DNA of 64,000 nucleotides from Diadophis punctatus similis (Eukaryota > Chordata > Lepidosauria > Squamata > Dipsadidae). Both the position numbers and the translations under genes were made by a program. The stretch is from positions 4,410,001 through 4,474,000 of the forward strand of contig JALIGW010000016.1 of NCBI GenBank assembly GCA_023053685.1, read 5' to 3'. Positions 1 to 11,367 of the stretch are shown here, in pieces (positions within the stretch are counted from its first letter, which is position 1; every line of letters starts with the position of its first letter). The notes beneath the pieces were generated by a model. The model did not search any database, was not told the origin of the DNA, and was given only the letters and a program-made list of their open reading frames with translations.

Positions 1-3
1 TGG

Positions 4-43
<40 letters not shown>

Positions 44-46
44 CTG
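1..46. repeat. (TTG)n microsatellite
   Basis: About 14 TTG/GTT trinucleotide units run from the left edge of the window. The array may extend beyond the edge. Confidence 0.9.
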
Positions 47-176
47 TTTTATTCATTAAACATGAAACTCAGTCAACTGAACATTTAAAAAGGTATCACA
101 AATATCATTGACTGGTGCGAATGGTTGATACAGGTTGCTGCCAGCATCCTAGGTATCAACCAAGTATTTTCAAAAC

Positions 177-331
<155 letters not shown>

Positions 332-379
332 TGGCTTCCTTATTGGATCTGCTTGTCTGAAGCTACCAGTGAAGGTTGC

Positions 380-570
380 AAATGGCAATCATGTAACCGC
401 AGAATATTGTGATATTGTAATTGCAAACAGGGTGCCACTCATCTGGATTGCAATCAGATGATTGCAGGGATGCTGTGACTGACCAGTATGAGGACCAGTC
501 GTAAGCACCACTCATTCAGCACCATAAGTTTGAACAGTTGCTGAATGAGTGATCATTAAACAAGAATCAC
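380..570 (+). mobile_element. Decayed fragment of a TIR DNA element
   Basis: The segment resembles the interior of the elements at 45504-45869 and 23475-24047: 'GGGATGCTG...' followed by 'GTCGTAAGCACCA...' and a degraded terminal 'CTGAATGAGTGATCA'. No intact ends are visible. Assignment rests on weak similarity. Confidence 0.35.
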
Positions 571-610
571 ATGTATTTCTGCTGTATTGGCAGGAATGGA
601 TGGTATATGG

Positions 611-1030
611 CCACTGGGTACCAGTTTGTTTCCAGGTCCAATTCAAGGTGTTGGTCATCACCTATAAAGCCCTACATGGCATAGGGCCAGGTTACCTATA
701 GAACCAACTTGCCCACCTTTCGCCCCATCACATCAGCCCACCCATCTCACTCATTCAGGCAGGGAAGGTATGCTACAGATCCCATCAGTCAAGGAATTTC
801 ATCTGGTGGGGTTTAGGAAGAGAGCCTTCTCTGTAGCTGCCCCTGCATTGTGACATATCCTGTCCCCCGGAGGGGAGGAAGGCCCCCACTCTCTTGGCCT
901 TCTGCAGAGGGGTCAAAACTTGGCTTTGCAACCTTTCATGGGGGGGCACAGAGGACCATGCCGCCATGAAAGTCTCCCCCCTCCTTCAATAATGAACATT
1001 AAGTGCCATCTTGGAATTTTACCTTTTTGA
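611..1030 (+). mobile_element. L2-like LINE 3' coding fragment
   Basis: The translation shows FKVLVITYKALHG, then RAFSVAAPALW, the usual tail of L2/Rex-type reverse transcriptase ORFs (FKVLxLTYKALHG ... RAFSxxAPxLWNSLP). Frameshifts and stops interrupt it. The TIR element at 1059-1537 follows at once. The AT-rich stretch 1540-1920, with 'TGTACACCACACCGAG' near its end, may be the displaced LINE 3' UTR. Confidence 0.6.
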
Positions 1031-1058
1031 AATGTATAATGTCATTTTTCTATGTATA

Positions 1059-1537
1059 TACCGTATTTTTCGGAGTATAAGACGCACCTTAGTTTTTGGG
1101 GAGGAAAATAGGGGGGAAAATCTGCCTACCAGGTATTCATCTGGCTAGCGTCCTTAGTCTGGTCAGCTTCAGCACATTATTTTATCCCCTGGTTAGGACT
1201 TAAAAAAACCTTCTTCTGAGAGAGTAACAATGAAAGAGCCTGCAAGCCAGTAAGAGCTGGGAAGATCATTAGCACCTGGTTAGGGCTAGAAAAAAAACTT
1301 ACTCGGAGCAAGTAGAGCAATGAAAAAAACCCTGCAAAGACTTAGGGCTGGAAAAACATTCTTCGGAGAGAGTAACAATGAAAAAGCCTGCAAGGTAAGA
1401 GCTGGGAAGATCGTTAGCACCTAATTAGGGCTGGAAAAAAGCGCCGAAAAGCTACATTCAGAGTATAAGACGCACCCAAATTTTCAGTCACTTTTAGGGA
1501 GGAAAAAGGTGTGTCTTATACTCCAAAAAATACGGTA
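1059..1537. mobile_element. TA-flanked TIR MITE (CCGTATTTTTCGGAGTATAA ends)
   Basis: Both ends carry about 28 bp of inverted repeat (ACCGTATTTTTCGGAGTAT... / ...ATACTCCAAAAAATACGGT), flanked by TA as expected for a Tc1/mariner-like target duplication. There is no coding capacity. The interior has AAGAGCTGGGAAGATC-type units. The copy at 32310-33090 is a longer, internally duplicated relative. Confidence 0.75.
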
Positions 1538-1539
1538 TA

Positions 1540-1968
1540 TTTTAAAATTTTAATCTGGATTTAATATCAATGTTAAATTTTTTCATTTTTTTTTATTATT
1601 TCCACACATACAATACACATATTTATAGATTCATTTTCATTTCATTTTTCTATACATTCCATTCTAATTTTATATAGACATTTCTCATATTTTCCTTAAT
1701 GATTTATTTAATTCAGGGTTGTTTTTTTCCCACTTCAATCTTTTACAGTTAATTTTTATAGGTTGTTTTTATAAAAGTAACCTTTAATGTTAATTTTTAT
1801 AGGTTGTTTTGTTTATCGATTATATTATACTGTACACCACACCGAGCTTCTCTTTGATGGAGATGGACAGTTTGGAAATATAATAAACAAAAAAACCCAA
1901 ACAAAATAATAAAAATAAATATAAGCAAGCAAATATTAGACCAAACTATTAAATATAATAGTTATTAA
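1540..1968. other. AT-rich noncoding stretch
   Basis: No gene is visible. The sequence is poly-T rich and ends in short A-rich tails, compatible with a LINE 3' UTR. It may belong to the LINE fragment at 611-1030, separated from it by the TIR element. Confidence 0.4.
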
Positions 1969-1972
1969 ATAT

Positions 1973-2309
1973 AAAGGTAAAGGTTCCCCTCGCACATATG
2001 TGCTAGTCGTTCCCGACTCTAGGGGGTGGTGCTCATCTCTGTTTCAAAGCCGAAGAGCCAGCCAGACGTCCAAAGACGTCTCCGTGGTCATGTGGCCGGT
2101 ATGACTAAATGCCAAAGGCGCACAGAATGTTGTTACCTTCCCACCAAAGGTGGTCCCTATTTTTCTACTTGCATTTTTTAGGTTGGCAGATGCTGGAACA
2201 AGTAACAGGAGTTCACCCCGTTACGCGGCACTAGGGATTCGAACTGCTGAACTGCCGACCTTTCGATCGACAAGCTCAGCATCTTAGCCACTGAGCCACT
2301 GCATCCCTA
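1973..2309 (-). mobile_element. tRNA-derived SINE (non-Sauria family)
   Basis: Read on the minus strand, the element begins with a tRNA-like head (GTGGCTCAGTGGCTAAG A-box-like, CAGTTCGAATCCC B-box-like). It continues into a body containing CGCGTAACGGGGTGAAC and ends GGGGAACCTTTACCTTTA. No protein-coding potential is present. It differs from the four Sauria-type SINEs in this window. Confidence 0.75.
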
Positions 2310-2770
2310 TATATTAAATTCTTATCTGAAGCCTTTTCTAGATTACCTGGAGTCAGTCTGAGTTCAGGCCTGGACACACCACTGAAACGGCATTGGTTGC
2401 ACTTCTTGATGGCCTTTGGAGGGCTCAGGATGGAGGTGTGCAACCCTTCTGGCCCTCCTGGCCCTCTCACCAGCTTTTGATCCCATTGACCAAGTTATCC
2501 TTCTGGTCTGGCTTCGGGGGACCAGGGGGGGACGGGAGGCTGGCCAAGTGCTGGAGGCTGTAAGAGTCTGGATAGGGAGGAACTTGCTTTAATTCAAGGC
2601 AGAGTAGCTAAGATTTTTGGTCCCCCAGGAGAGTTGGTTTTTCTTTGGCTCTGGATGGGGTGGTACTTCCTTGGACTGAGCTGATACATATCCTCCTGGA
2701 CACAGAATTCCTGCTCAAGGAGCAGGTGGCAGCTGTGGCTTAGGGGGACTTGATCCAGATTCATCTAGTG

Positions 2771-2900
2771 CAAGAGTCTCCAACCTTGGCAACTTTAAGC
2801 CTGGAGGACTTCAACTCCCAGAATTCCCCAGCCAGCTGGCTGGGGAATTCTGGGAGTTGAAGTCCTCCAGGCTTAAAGTTGCCAAGGTTGGAGACCCCTG
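2771..2900. mobile_element. Foldback hAT-type MITE
   Basis: Two arms of about 60 bp form an almost perfect palindrome (CTCCAACCTTGGCAACTTTA ... mirrored). It is the same family as 8820-8945, 12863-12998, 53398-53532 and 62251-62381. No clear 8-bp target duplication remains. Confidence 0.8.
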
Positions 2901-3290
2901 TGGGCTAATTGCATTCTTTACTCAACTAGGACACCTTGATCATGGTCACACATGACTTGGTCCCCTCCTGTTTGTAATTATTGTAATACACGTCCATGGG
3001 ACTGCCCTTGAATACTGCTCTGAAACTATAACTAGTCCATAATGCTGCAGTAGGTACATTAATGGGGAGCCCTAGGTTTGCCATGTAACACTTCTGTTGC
3101 CCAAGCTGCATTGGTTTCTAGTTTCTTGTCATTTGCAATTCAAGATGCTGGGCATCACCTTTAAAGCCCCGTGTGGCGGAGAGCCAGGCTATCTGCAGGG
3201 CCACCTTTCCTGAAGGACATCTCCTGGTCCTATCAGGTCAGATAGGGTGGGCACACTACTTATTCCTTTCCCCAAATATATTCATCTAGC

Positions 3291-3546
3291 AGTGGTTCTC
3301 AACCTTCCTAATGCCGCGCCCCGCGCCCCACCCCCGCGCCCCCACCATGACCCACCCCACAGCCACGCCCCCCCGCCTCCCACCGCCATTTGAATTCTTT
3401 TACCCTCTGCACATGCGCAAAGCATTCTGCGCATGCGCAGAGGGTAAAAGAACCCAAATGGCGGCATCCGGGCAAAGTCTCCCGACCCCTGTGAAAGGAT
3501 CGTTCGATCCCCAAAGGGGTCGCAACCCCCAGGTTGAGAACCGTTG
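3291..3546. mobile_element. hAT-type MITE with NRF1-like palindrome
   Basis: The ends are CAGTGGTTCTCAACC and GGTTGAGAACCGTTG, typical hAT termini. The interior is an imperfect inverted repeat centred near 3425 that contains TGCGCATGCGCA at 3428-3439. The flanks ATCTAG/ATCTAA give only a weak target duplication. Open frames here are by-products of the palindrome. Confidence 0.75.
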
Positions 3547-3950
3547 ATCTAATGGGAACTAGGAAGCGTGCCTTTTCTGTGGTAGCCCCTGTGACTGTCC
3601 TATGTAACATCTTTCTCCCTGAAGTTGGCAGGTTTCCACCCCTGGAGTTTTCCTTAAGGCCTTAAAGACCTTATTCTTTTGATGCTGTGAACCAGTCTCC
3701 TTGGGAGCTACTTCTCAGCCTGTGTTTTCAATAATTTTTGTCTGTCTGTCTGTCTGTTTGTTTATTTATTTGTTTATTTTTATTTATTTATTTACAGCAC
3801 TTATTTAATAAATTGGTTGCAGTCCACTCTGGACACACACTATGTCCAGAGTTGTCCACTGGAAGAGTTAAAAGACTGAAGATGACAACCATCACCATAA
3901 CATAGAAATTCTACCTATTCACCCATAGCCCCCATTTTTATATTTTACAC

Positions 3951-4058
<108 letters not shown>

Positions 4059-4235
4059 CCTGCTCTTTTTTTAAAAAAAGTTATATTAAAAAAATTCACA
4101 CGTATGATGCTTGCTACTTATATCACACATCAAATGGGAAAGGAAAGGACATGCAATTATTGACATGAAATAATGTTATTATCTTCGATCTTCTTCTTCC
4201 CTCTCTCCCTCCTTCCCTCCCCACCTCCCTCCCCT

Positions 4236-4241
4236 TTTTTT

Positions 4242-4313
<72 letters not shown>

Positions 4314-4383
4314 TCCTTCCTTCCTTCCTTCCTTCCTTCCTTCCTTCCTTCCTTCCTTCCTTCTTTTTTCTTTCTTTCTTTCC
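4236..4383. repeat. (CTTT)n-(CCTT)n polypyrimidine microsatellite
   Basis: About 18 CTTT units are followed by about 13 CCTT units. Frames rich in Lys/Arg/Glu or Phe/Leu/Ser across it are artefacts. Confidence 0.95.
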
Positions 4384-5084
4384 CACATTTCTACTCTGCT
4401 GTAGTGTAGAAACATAAAGCTAATAAAACCAGAAAGCTCTCCAGAGCAACTCTGTCTTAACACTTCTGAAATGTTTACAAAGGAAGGAAATAGTTTGAGC
4501 TCAACCAGGAGGCTTTTTCATAGCAGCACCTCCTTGCTTCAGCCCCCCCATCCCACAAACCACCCCAAAATATGGGGCAGATAGCAGTTTCTCTCTGTTG
4601 GACTGAATTGTAAAGGCTGGTACTGGTTGGAGTAGGCAGCTCCGCAGATGGCCAAATGCCAGAATCCCAGGGACAGCCTCATCTACAGGGGCATCCATGG
4701 ATGAGTGGGGGGTGGGTGAGATGGCAGACACAGAGTCACAATGCAAGCTTCATCTCTTTTACACATGCATGCAACACTGATGCACACACAAGATGGGTGG
4801 GATTTGCATGAGGATGTTATGTTTATCCTCTTGCCTGTTTTCACTCACCCCACCCCCATTGATGATACTGCTGACCATCAACATTTGATAGCAAACTCAA
4901 AACAGTGGAAACACAATTTCCCATCGATTTTCAAAACAAAGGGAATATTTTAAAAAAATCAAGTATCATGTTCACTTGATATACCCTCTGAAAAAGGTTT
5001 AAGCAGATTGCGAGATATGAAATAATTTTATTTTTTTTAATTTATGCTGCCCATCTCACCATCAAGCAATTCAGGGCACAAAGT
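4384..5084. other. Noncoding gap, nothing recognised
   Basis: Mixed-composition sequence with no convincing gene, RNA or element ends. Short open frames lack codon bias or known motifs. Confidence 0.4.
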
Positions 5085-5260
5085 TACAAAGAGGGTGACT
5101 ATTAGTAAATACTGCCTTATAGTAAAACTTCTTTACAGTAGCAATTCAACAGGGGAACCACTTATCCAACAAATGGTGAAATCTCCTTTACTGGATGTTT
5201 CGGAAGCAGAGGTAATATTTTCATCTGTTTGGAGATGCTTTAACAGAGAATGAATAATAA
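5085..5260 (+). mobile_element. CR1 LINE 3' fragment
   Basis: The text follows the CR1 3' region pattern: 'CTTCTTTACAGTAGCAATTC', then 'GGTGAAATCTCCTTTACTGG', then 'GGAGATGCTTTAAC'. It is degraded and lacks the terminal 'GGTTGGACTAGA' block. Confidence 0.5.
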
Positions 5261-5436
5261 ATGAAAAGGTGTCTTCATCTCTAGGATTCTATGAAAAAAA
5301 AACCCAATTTCCCTTCAAGATGCAGATAGAGACAAAGAAAAGATAAAAACCAAACTTCCCTTGACTTGGTCTTAACTCATGATGACTACTAGCTGATGGA
5401 CATATCCATCTTGGGATTTTTGACAACAATACAGAA

Positions 5437-5562
5437 GTAATTGTAAGTGTGTGCATAAGTGCACTGGCCTTCTTACTGTCCCTGTCACATTTTCGTTTTC
5501 TTATTTTGTTTGTTCGGATTTGTAATTTTTGTTTGACAAATAAAATAAAATTAAAATAAAAT
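5437..5562 (+). mobile_element. L3-like LINE 3' end
   Basis: GTGTGTGCATAAGTGCACT, then a 'CTGTCCCTGTC' block and 'GACAAATAAAATAAAATT' match the 3' ends of the LINE copies at 26188-26672, 34935-35423 and (minus) 63425-63800. Only the terminal ~125 bp is present. Confidence 0.65.
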
Positions 5563-5595
5563 TTGTCGCTTCTAGCTCCCTGGAAACCTACCACT

Positions 5596-5706
5596 GGCCA
5601 TACATAACAAGGTCACCCAGTTGGCTTTCATGCCTAAGGCAGGACTACAGTTCACCAACTCCTGGTTTCTACTCTGGTGTCCTAACCACTAGACTAGACC
5701 AAACTG
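5596..5706 (-). mobile_element. tRNA-like SINE fragment
   Basis: On the minus strand it reads GTCTAGTGGTTAGGACACCA, then a CAGGAGTTGGTGAAC segment and CTGCCTTAGGCATGAAAGCC. The same family occurs at 33160-33345 (plus), 40795-40945 (minus) and in the 6955-8150 inverted pair. Confidence 0.6.
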
Positions 5707-6404
5707 GTTCTCATGGTAGACCAGGCCAACAAACAGACACCGAAGGGATTCCAGTTATGCTACTTTATTGTTGTAAGGTAGAATAACAAAATCTTGAAAC
5801 CTTGTCCTGCACCATTACATTCTTAACCAATTCAAGACCAAACTAATTTGAATTACTTTGTTACACTACTTGGAGAAGTGTTAGCTGCTTATCCAAGTCG
5901 CTTCTTAATCACCTTTTCATGCCTTCCTCAAGATCTTCTCTAAATTCCTCTGCAAATGGAGGCAGCAGTGCTGTGCCTGTGATCTATTAGAATTGTAGAA
6001 TTGTGCAATAGTGACAGACTGTTCTGTCAGCAATACAGAAAAGCGAAGCAATGAAATGAAATCGCACGCATGCATTGGCTCTAGAATAGAATATAGAGAA
6101 AGAGGGAAGTTGGTTTTTTTGTTTGTATGTATGTATGTATGTATGTATGAGTGGGGGGATGTCAGTCAATGTTGACTCCCAGGACAAATCCCTGCAATTT
6201 TCTTGGTATGATATTAGAAATGGCTTTGCCTTCTTCCTAGGGCTGACAAGAGAATGGCTGGCTCAGGGGTGTAAAATTCAAGGCCTGGGGGCCGGATCTG
6301 GCCTGCGGAATACTTAGATCTGGCCCAGAGCAGGGCTGCCCTGGAAACAGTGAAGAACTGGCCCACAGAACTTCTTGAATGAGTTAGGAACCTTTCTTTA
6401 AATA
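5707..6404. other. Noncoding gap
   Basis: A short (TATG)n run lies at 6124-6148. About 6265-6370 ('AAAATTCAAGGCCTGGGG', 'CTGGCCCACAGAAC') looks like a decayed interspersed repeat of unknown class. No gene was found. Confidence 0.35.
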
Positions 6405-6953
6405 CAAGTAGTCCCAGCCTTCAAAAAAAGTGACTTATGATCACTGTTCCTTCTAAGGTGCGCAGCCGCACAGCTGCGCATGTAACAAAAGAACGCCACA
6501 CGGAAGTTTCTAACTTCTGCGCGGCATTTTCTAATGGCAGAGGCTGCGCGCCTGCGCGGCCGCACAGATAAAAAGGGAACACAGCACGGCAGTTTCTAAC
6601 TGCCGCGTGCCGTTTTCTAATATTACAGGGAACATTGCTTATGATCCATTCTTGAAGTTAGGATCCTTACCTCACAGTCACCTGATTTCAATTCAGACAC
6701 TTGGCAACTGACTTGCATTTACAACAGTTGCAGCATCTATCTTGGTGTCCTGTAATCCCCACGCTTCCCAGCTGGTTTCTGTCAAGCAAAGTCAATTGGG
6801 GAAGCTGGATTTATTTAATAACCGTGTGGTTCACTTAACGGCAAAGCTAAAAATGATGGTAAAATTGGGTTCAGTCACATGATGACCTGCTTAATTATCA
6901 CTTAGCAACTGAAATTCCACTCCCTTTCGTGATCATAAGTCAAAGACTACCTG
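6405..6953 (+). mobile_element. TIR DNA element with nested MITE
   Basis: The left end CAAGTAGTCCCAGCC and right end AAGTCAAAGACTACCTG are inverted relatives of the ACAGGTAGTCCTCGACTTA termini seen at 45504-45869 and 23475-24047. It is noncoding. A 196-bp hAT-type MITE is inserted at 6442-6637. Confidence 0.65.
6442..6637. mobile_element. hAT-type MITE, exact 8-bp target duplication
   Basis: Ends CACTGTTCCTTCTAAGG ... ACAGGGAACATTG are flanked on both sides by CTTATGAT (6434-6441 and 6638-6645). The interior is GC-rich with repeated TGCGC blocks. It is nested in the element at 6405-6953, so it is younger. Confidence 0.85.
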
Positions 6954-6954
6954 T

Positions 6955-8150
6955 CTTTGTACCTAAGGCAGGACTAGAATTCACAGTTTCCCTTTTCTAG
7001 CTGAGTGCATTAACGCACCCAGCTAGAAAATGGGAAACTGTGAGTTCTAGTCCTGCCTAGAGATGTGAAGGCTCAGAAAAAAACCGGAAAAATTCAGAAA
7101 AAAATGGTTTTTCTTTTCGTTTTTTTCCTGAAGGCTTTTTTGTTTTTTTCCAAAAAATTGGAAAAATTGAAAAAAGAAAAAAAAACCATTGTGGAATATT
7201 TTATTTTAACATGATGAATAAAATATTTTAAGACAGGGTGTTCAAATATTTTCCAAATCATTTCTAAAAAAATGTATGATATCAGATTATTCTAATTTCT
7301 GTGCACAGAAATTAGGAGGACAAGCAAGTCCTAGGTAACAAACTGAACCCTCCAATGCAAGAACAGTATGCATTTCTTCCTTTAGGAGGTGCTGCTATTG
7401 TAATAAGAAAAAGGTTTCAGTTTTGCTTTTGCATGTTAGTGGGTGTGTTTGGTTTGTTCTGTCCTCGGATACTGACAATTTCAGCTCAGAAAATGATTCT
7501 GATTAAATGTCCATTGAAACTTAGTCCCACTCTCTTCTTAACACTTCCCCCATCTTCAATCTTTTTATGAAAATGAGGTTTTTTATTTTATTTTTATTTA
7601 ATACTGTGGAGAGGAAATATGAAAAATTGTTACTTTTGGTTTTGAAAATTGTTTTGTGGAGGCTTTTTGGCTGTTCCACATAAACTAGTAAGCAATTCAG
7701 GACATTGTTGCTCTTTTTGTTACAAATAAATATTATAAAAAAAGTAAATTCTGTTTGTGATAATTGTTTGGCTACACTATATTTTAATATGCTAGTTGTG
7801 ATAATTTTATGCCAAGTCAAATTGTCCATAGTCATATTTTATGTTCCTAAAGTAACAGAATGACTTTCAATCTTAAAAAGATAAAAAAGTGCTAATGTAG
7901 CATTTTTTTCAATTTTTCCGAAAATTTCCGTTTCCCCCCCGAAAAAAATGGGAAAAAACGGGTTTTTATCTGAGCTTCAAAATTTCCGGAAATTTTACAT
8001 CTCTAGTCCTGCCTTAGGTACAAAGCCAGTTGGGTTATCTTAAACCATTCACTTTCTCTCAGTCTAGGAAGAAGGCAAGCACAAGCCACTTCCAGAAATC
8101 TTGCCAAGAAAACTACATGCACTTGTCCATGTAGGAGTCAAGTCTAAGGC
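6955..8150. mobile_element. Inverted SINE pair split by a transposon
   Basis: A minus SINE fragment (6955-6999) faces a plus one (about 7005-7057), forming a palindrome (CCTAAGGCAGGACTAGAA ... TTCTAGTCCTGCC). The right arm is cut at 7057 and continues at 8006 (GTCCTGCCTTAGGTAC), interrupted by the element at 7058-8005. The SINE body runs on to about 8150. Confidence 0.65.
7058..8005. mobile_element. 948-bp non-autonomous TIR element
   Basis: The ends TAGAGATGTGAAGG and TTTTACATCTCTA are inverted repeats. GTCCTGCC flanks both sides exactly (7050-7057 and 8006-8013), an 8-bp target duplication of the hAT type. The interior is AT-rich with poly-A/T blocks and no transposase. A 20-bp stretch near 7410 (GGTTTCAGTTTTGCTTTTGC) nearly matches one inside the Helitron at about 42737. 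Confidence 0.8.
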
Positions 8151-8229
8151 AAAGGCAAACCCATGCAAAAAAGTATCCTAGGAAGAATGTATGCGCACAT
8201 TGAGAATTCAAACCCATATTCCTCTAGAG

Positions 8230-8570
8230 CAGCGGTCAGCAACCTGTGGCTCTGGAGCCGCATGTGGCTCTTTCATCCCTCTGCTGTGGCTCCCTGTCAC
8301 TCAAAATATGCGTCACAACTGCCAATGTGCGACACCTACAGGCACGTGATTTATTGAGCTTTTCGACCCTAGGTAGACCAACCATGGATAAATCCAAGAA
8401 AAGAAAAGTTTCAGAAGAAAACAGAACATTTAATTCAACTACATATGCTAGTTCTGTGGCCGCTCAGGAAATAGTCAGACACGGGAAGGGTTTTGTGGCT
8501 CCCGGTGTTTTCTTTTCTGTGGAAAACGGGTCCAAATGGCTCTCTGAGTGTTTAAGGTTGCTGACCCCTG
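8230..8570 (+). mobile_element. hAT element carrying a transposase N-terminus
   Basis: Ends CAGCGGTCAGCAACC ... GGTTGCTGACCCCTG are flanked by CTCTAGAG on both sides (8222-8229, 8571-8578). The interior encodes MDKSKKRKVSEENRTFN, which looks like the start of a ZBED/hAT-type transposase, followed by a short noncoding stretch. It appears to be an internal deletion derivative of an autonomous hAT that keeps the start of the transposase gene and cannot move on its own. Confidence 0.8.
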
Positions 8571-8819
8571 CTCTAGAGCAATCCAAGGAAACAGCCAATC
8601 AAGTGCTCCGAGGAGTCTTCAGTGACCATTCTCACCATATCTTCCACACCAGGATATCAAGTGTGCACCTTCAGCTCCTTCTCCCCATTGCTTGGTCTGG
8701 CATGATGATTGCCACCAAGTCTGATTCCAGATGCTGTTGTCTACTCTCTTAAGACTCCTAAGTGTGTGCCTGGATCCAGGTTGGAAAGCTCAGTCAAGCT
8801 GGAAAGGAAACCCCCAGAT

Positions 8820-8945
8820 CAGAGGTCTCCAACCTTGGCCACTTTAAGACTTGTGGACTTCAACTCCCAGAATTCCCCAGCCAGCTGGGGAATTCTGGGA
8901 GTTGAAGTCCACAAGTCTTAAAGTAGCCAAGGTTGGAGATCCCTG
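8820..8945. mobile_element. Foldback hAT-type MITE, exact target duplication
   Basis: A 126-bp near palindrome (CAGAGGTCTCCAACC... / ...GGTTGGAGATCCCTG) is flanked by CCCCAGAT at 8812-8819 and 8946-8953. It belongs to the same family as the copy in the GSX1 intron. Confidence 0.9.
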
Positions 8946-8953
8946 CCCCAGAT

Positions 8954-10325
8954 CATTTTAGTGCAAACTTCAACCTTCCAAATGTATTTCTGACAAGGAG
9001 AAAACATCATCAAGTGCCCACAAATAATCAGTTGCTGCTCCATGCCATTAACAAGCAAGCCTCCAGTATATGGTAATTGTAGCTTCTGTTTTGCCATTGG
9101 GGTGGGGGTGGGGGCAGAGACTATAAGTGACCAGAGCCCCCTGCAAGTGTTTAGATCTCCTTCATATTCTTCCAAAGGAACTGCTTTTTCTGGGGTCAGC
9201 AAACAGAATGCATGGAGGGGAGGGGGAGAAGCACTTTTGTGGTGGTTCTTTATATGTACCTCTCTTAAAGCAAACTGAAAACCATGGAAGCATTTACTCA
9301 GAAGTAAATCCCACTTGGTTGTGGCCCCAGAAGGATTAATCACCGGGTTGTTCAGGGCCAGCAAGTATAAAATGGAAATTGTACTTTGTGGTGCATTGCA
9401 CATTTTTTTTTAGCATTACCATTGTAACCCTTTTCATTCCTTAAAGTTATACTGTATACATGATTAATATATATATAGAGAGAGAATCAGACTGTGTAGA
9501 GGTTTGCATAGAAGAAGGGGCCAGATCAGATGATTTAAGGAGCATCATTTGCTGTCTTCTGTATAGTAGATCTTCTTAATCTGGCTAACCTTCGTGTTAA
9601 ATAAAGAAGGGGGGGAAAAGCAGAGATGAGTATGGATTCTGTGGTTGATAACTGCAGTATATGATATGGACCATATTTATCATTCTTTAATTCACCACAA
9701 AGCAGCAAGACAACATTAAGCATCCAGATGTAATCTGGATATTTCTCTTATACAGCGTAGGAGGAGAACTGTGTTAGTTTATGGTAGCAAGATATCAGAA
9801 GGGTTCAGGTGGCAGGGCTAACAAATTTTATCCAAATGCAGAAGCTTTTCGTGAGCTGCATAAAGGCCTTTTATAATAACATTTTTGGTTGCTACAATTT
9901 TCCCCCTGATTTGTCATCCCTATACAATATACAATACTGAATTTTGTCAGCAAGGTAGATCATGTTTCTGTTCTTGTCTGGGGTAGAATGCCTTAAATAT
10001 CTACTCAGAAGTAAACACCAATGAGGTGAGCTCTTGATCAATGCTGCGCGCAATGGATCCAAGCCAAGCCAAGGAAGTAGTTACTACATCGTGCCGTTTT
10101 GAGTGGGAAAGAGTTGCCATTCCCAATACAACCAATTATAATTATATCCAGGGACAGTTGAATTGAGTATCATATTACTTAACACGGAGTTATGAAATAA
10201 AACATTCCATTTCTGGTAAGTCAAAGGGTGCTGCAAGCTTTCCCACTGAAATTAGTGGGATTTATCCAAGGGGGAGATAGCGCCAGTATATTCCGCAAAG
10301 CCAAAGTATAACCAGACTTTCAGTG
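8954..10325. other. Noncoding gap downstream of GSX1
   Basis: No gene, RNA or element ends were recognised. The region contains unremarkable mixed sequence and a short (TA)n/(GA)n run at about 9466-9486. Confidence 0.4.
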
Positions 10326-10469
<144 letters not shown>

Positions 10470-10574
10470 ACATTTTTTGCTGATAAATGAAAATAAATAA
10501 AATAAATAAATATATAAAATAAATAATATATATATGTATATATATGTATATTTCTATTTTTTTTAAAAAACACC

Positions 10575-10580
10575 TTTATT
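10575..10580 (-). terminator. Candidate GSX1 poly(A) signal
   Basis: TTTATT on the plus strand gives AATAAA on the GSX1 strand, about 790 nt after the stop codon. If used, the 3' UTR would contain the (AG)n tract at 10877-11035. Chance occurrence in AT-rich DNA is possible. Confidence 0.3.
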
Positions 10581-10876
10581 TTTGCTTCAGCTTCTTTACA
10601 TAAATAAATAAATAAATATCTCCTGATTATTATTATTTTTTTCCAGAAAACAATACAGCCGTGCCATTATATATTTCAAGAAGGATCATCAAATTGACTT
10701 AAGGAAGAAGAAGAAGAAGAAGAAAAGCAGCAAAACAAAACTGAAAAGAAACCCACAACAAGTTAAACCCGTTGCTGTCTGACCCAACCTTCCTATTGAA
10801 ATGCCTTCCTGCTTCTAAAGAAAACCTGTTAGGAAGCGAGGATCTAGATCTTACACCCAGAAAGAACCCGAAGGGA

Positions 10877-10942
10877 AGGAGGGGGGGAAGGAGAGAGAGA
10901 GAGAGAGAGAGAGGGAGGGAGGGAGGGAGGGAGGGAGGGAGG

Positions 10943-11035
<93 letters not shown>
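10877..11035. repeat. (AG)n-(GGGA)n microsatellite in the GSX1 3' region
   Basis: AG units surround a GGGA block at about 10914-10945. The tract lies 333 bp past the GSX1 stop and would read as a (CT)n tract in the transcript if the 3' UTR extends this far. Confidence 0.9.
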
Positions 11036-11037
<2 letters not shown>

Positions 11038-11367
11038 AGGCTCGGAGATAACCAAGCGGTGGGGATCCCCCAGACACCGACAAGGTAAACTCTTCCTTAC
11101 TCTTCAAAGAAAGGGGGAGATCGGCGTTGTGTCGGCCTCCATTGGCTAATTACAGTGTCTTTAATCTCAAAGAGGAAAAGCTGCCACGGAAGGGGAACAT
11201 ACGATGCTCCCCTTCACCGACAGCTCTGGAACAGAGCGCGCTCGTGGCGAGCAGGGGCAGCGGGGCTATTTACAGCGGCTCTATAGGGCGCCCTTGTCCA
11301 TTCCATCTGCCGGGAGACCGGACGGGCCCGTGGAACTAAGTCGCCCGGACGGCGGAGGCGTCACGCC

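Larger units (their letters stand above)
2311..3800 (+). mobile_element. L2-like LINE fragment, interrupted
   Basis: The motif SPAFDPIDQVILLVWLRG (2470-2515) corresponds to the LDLSAAFDTVDHxxLLxRL block of L2/Rex-type reverse transcriptases. Further on, FKMLGITFKAP (about 3135-3170) matches the C-terminal FKVLxLTYKAL block. Many stops and shifts show that it is dead. Two hAT-like elements (2771-2900 and 3291-3546) sit inside it, so the LINE is the older insertion. It ends in a (CTGT)n/(TTTA)n tail near 3740-3800. Confidence 0.7.

Noticed and set aside
1973..2309. tRNA gene on the minus strand
   Set aside because: tRNA-derived SINE head, not a gene.
8246..8752. 168-codon frame as a host gene
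   Set aside because: Its recognisable part (MDKSKKRKVS...) is inside an hAT element with CTCTAGAG duplications and the frame leaves the element without further motifs.
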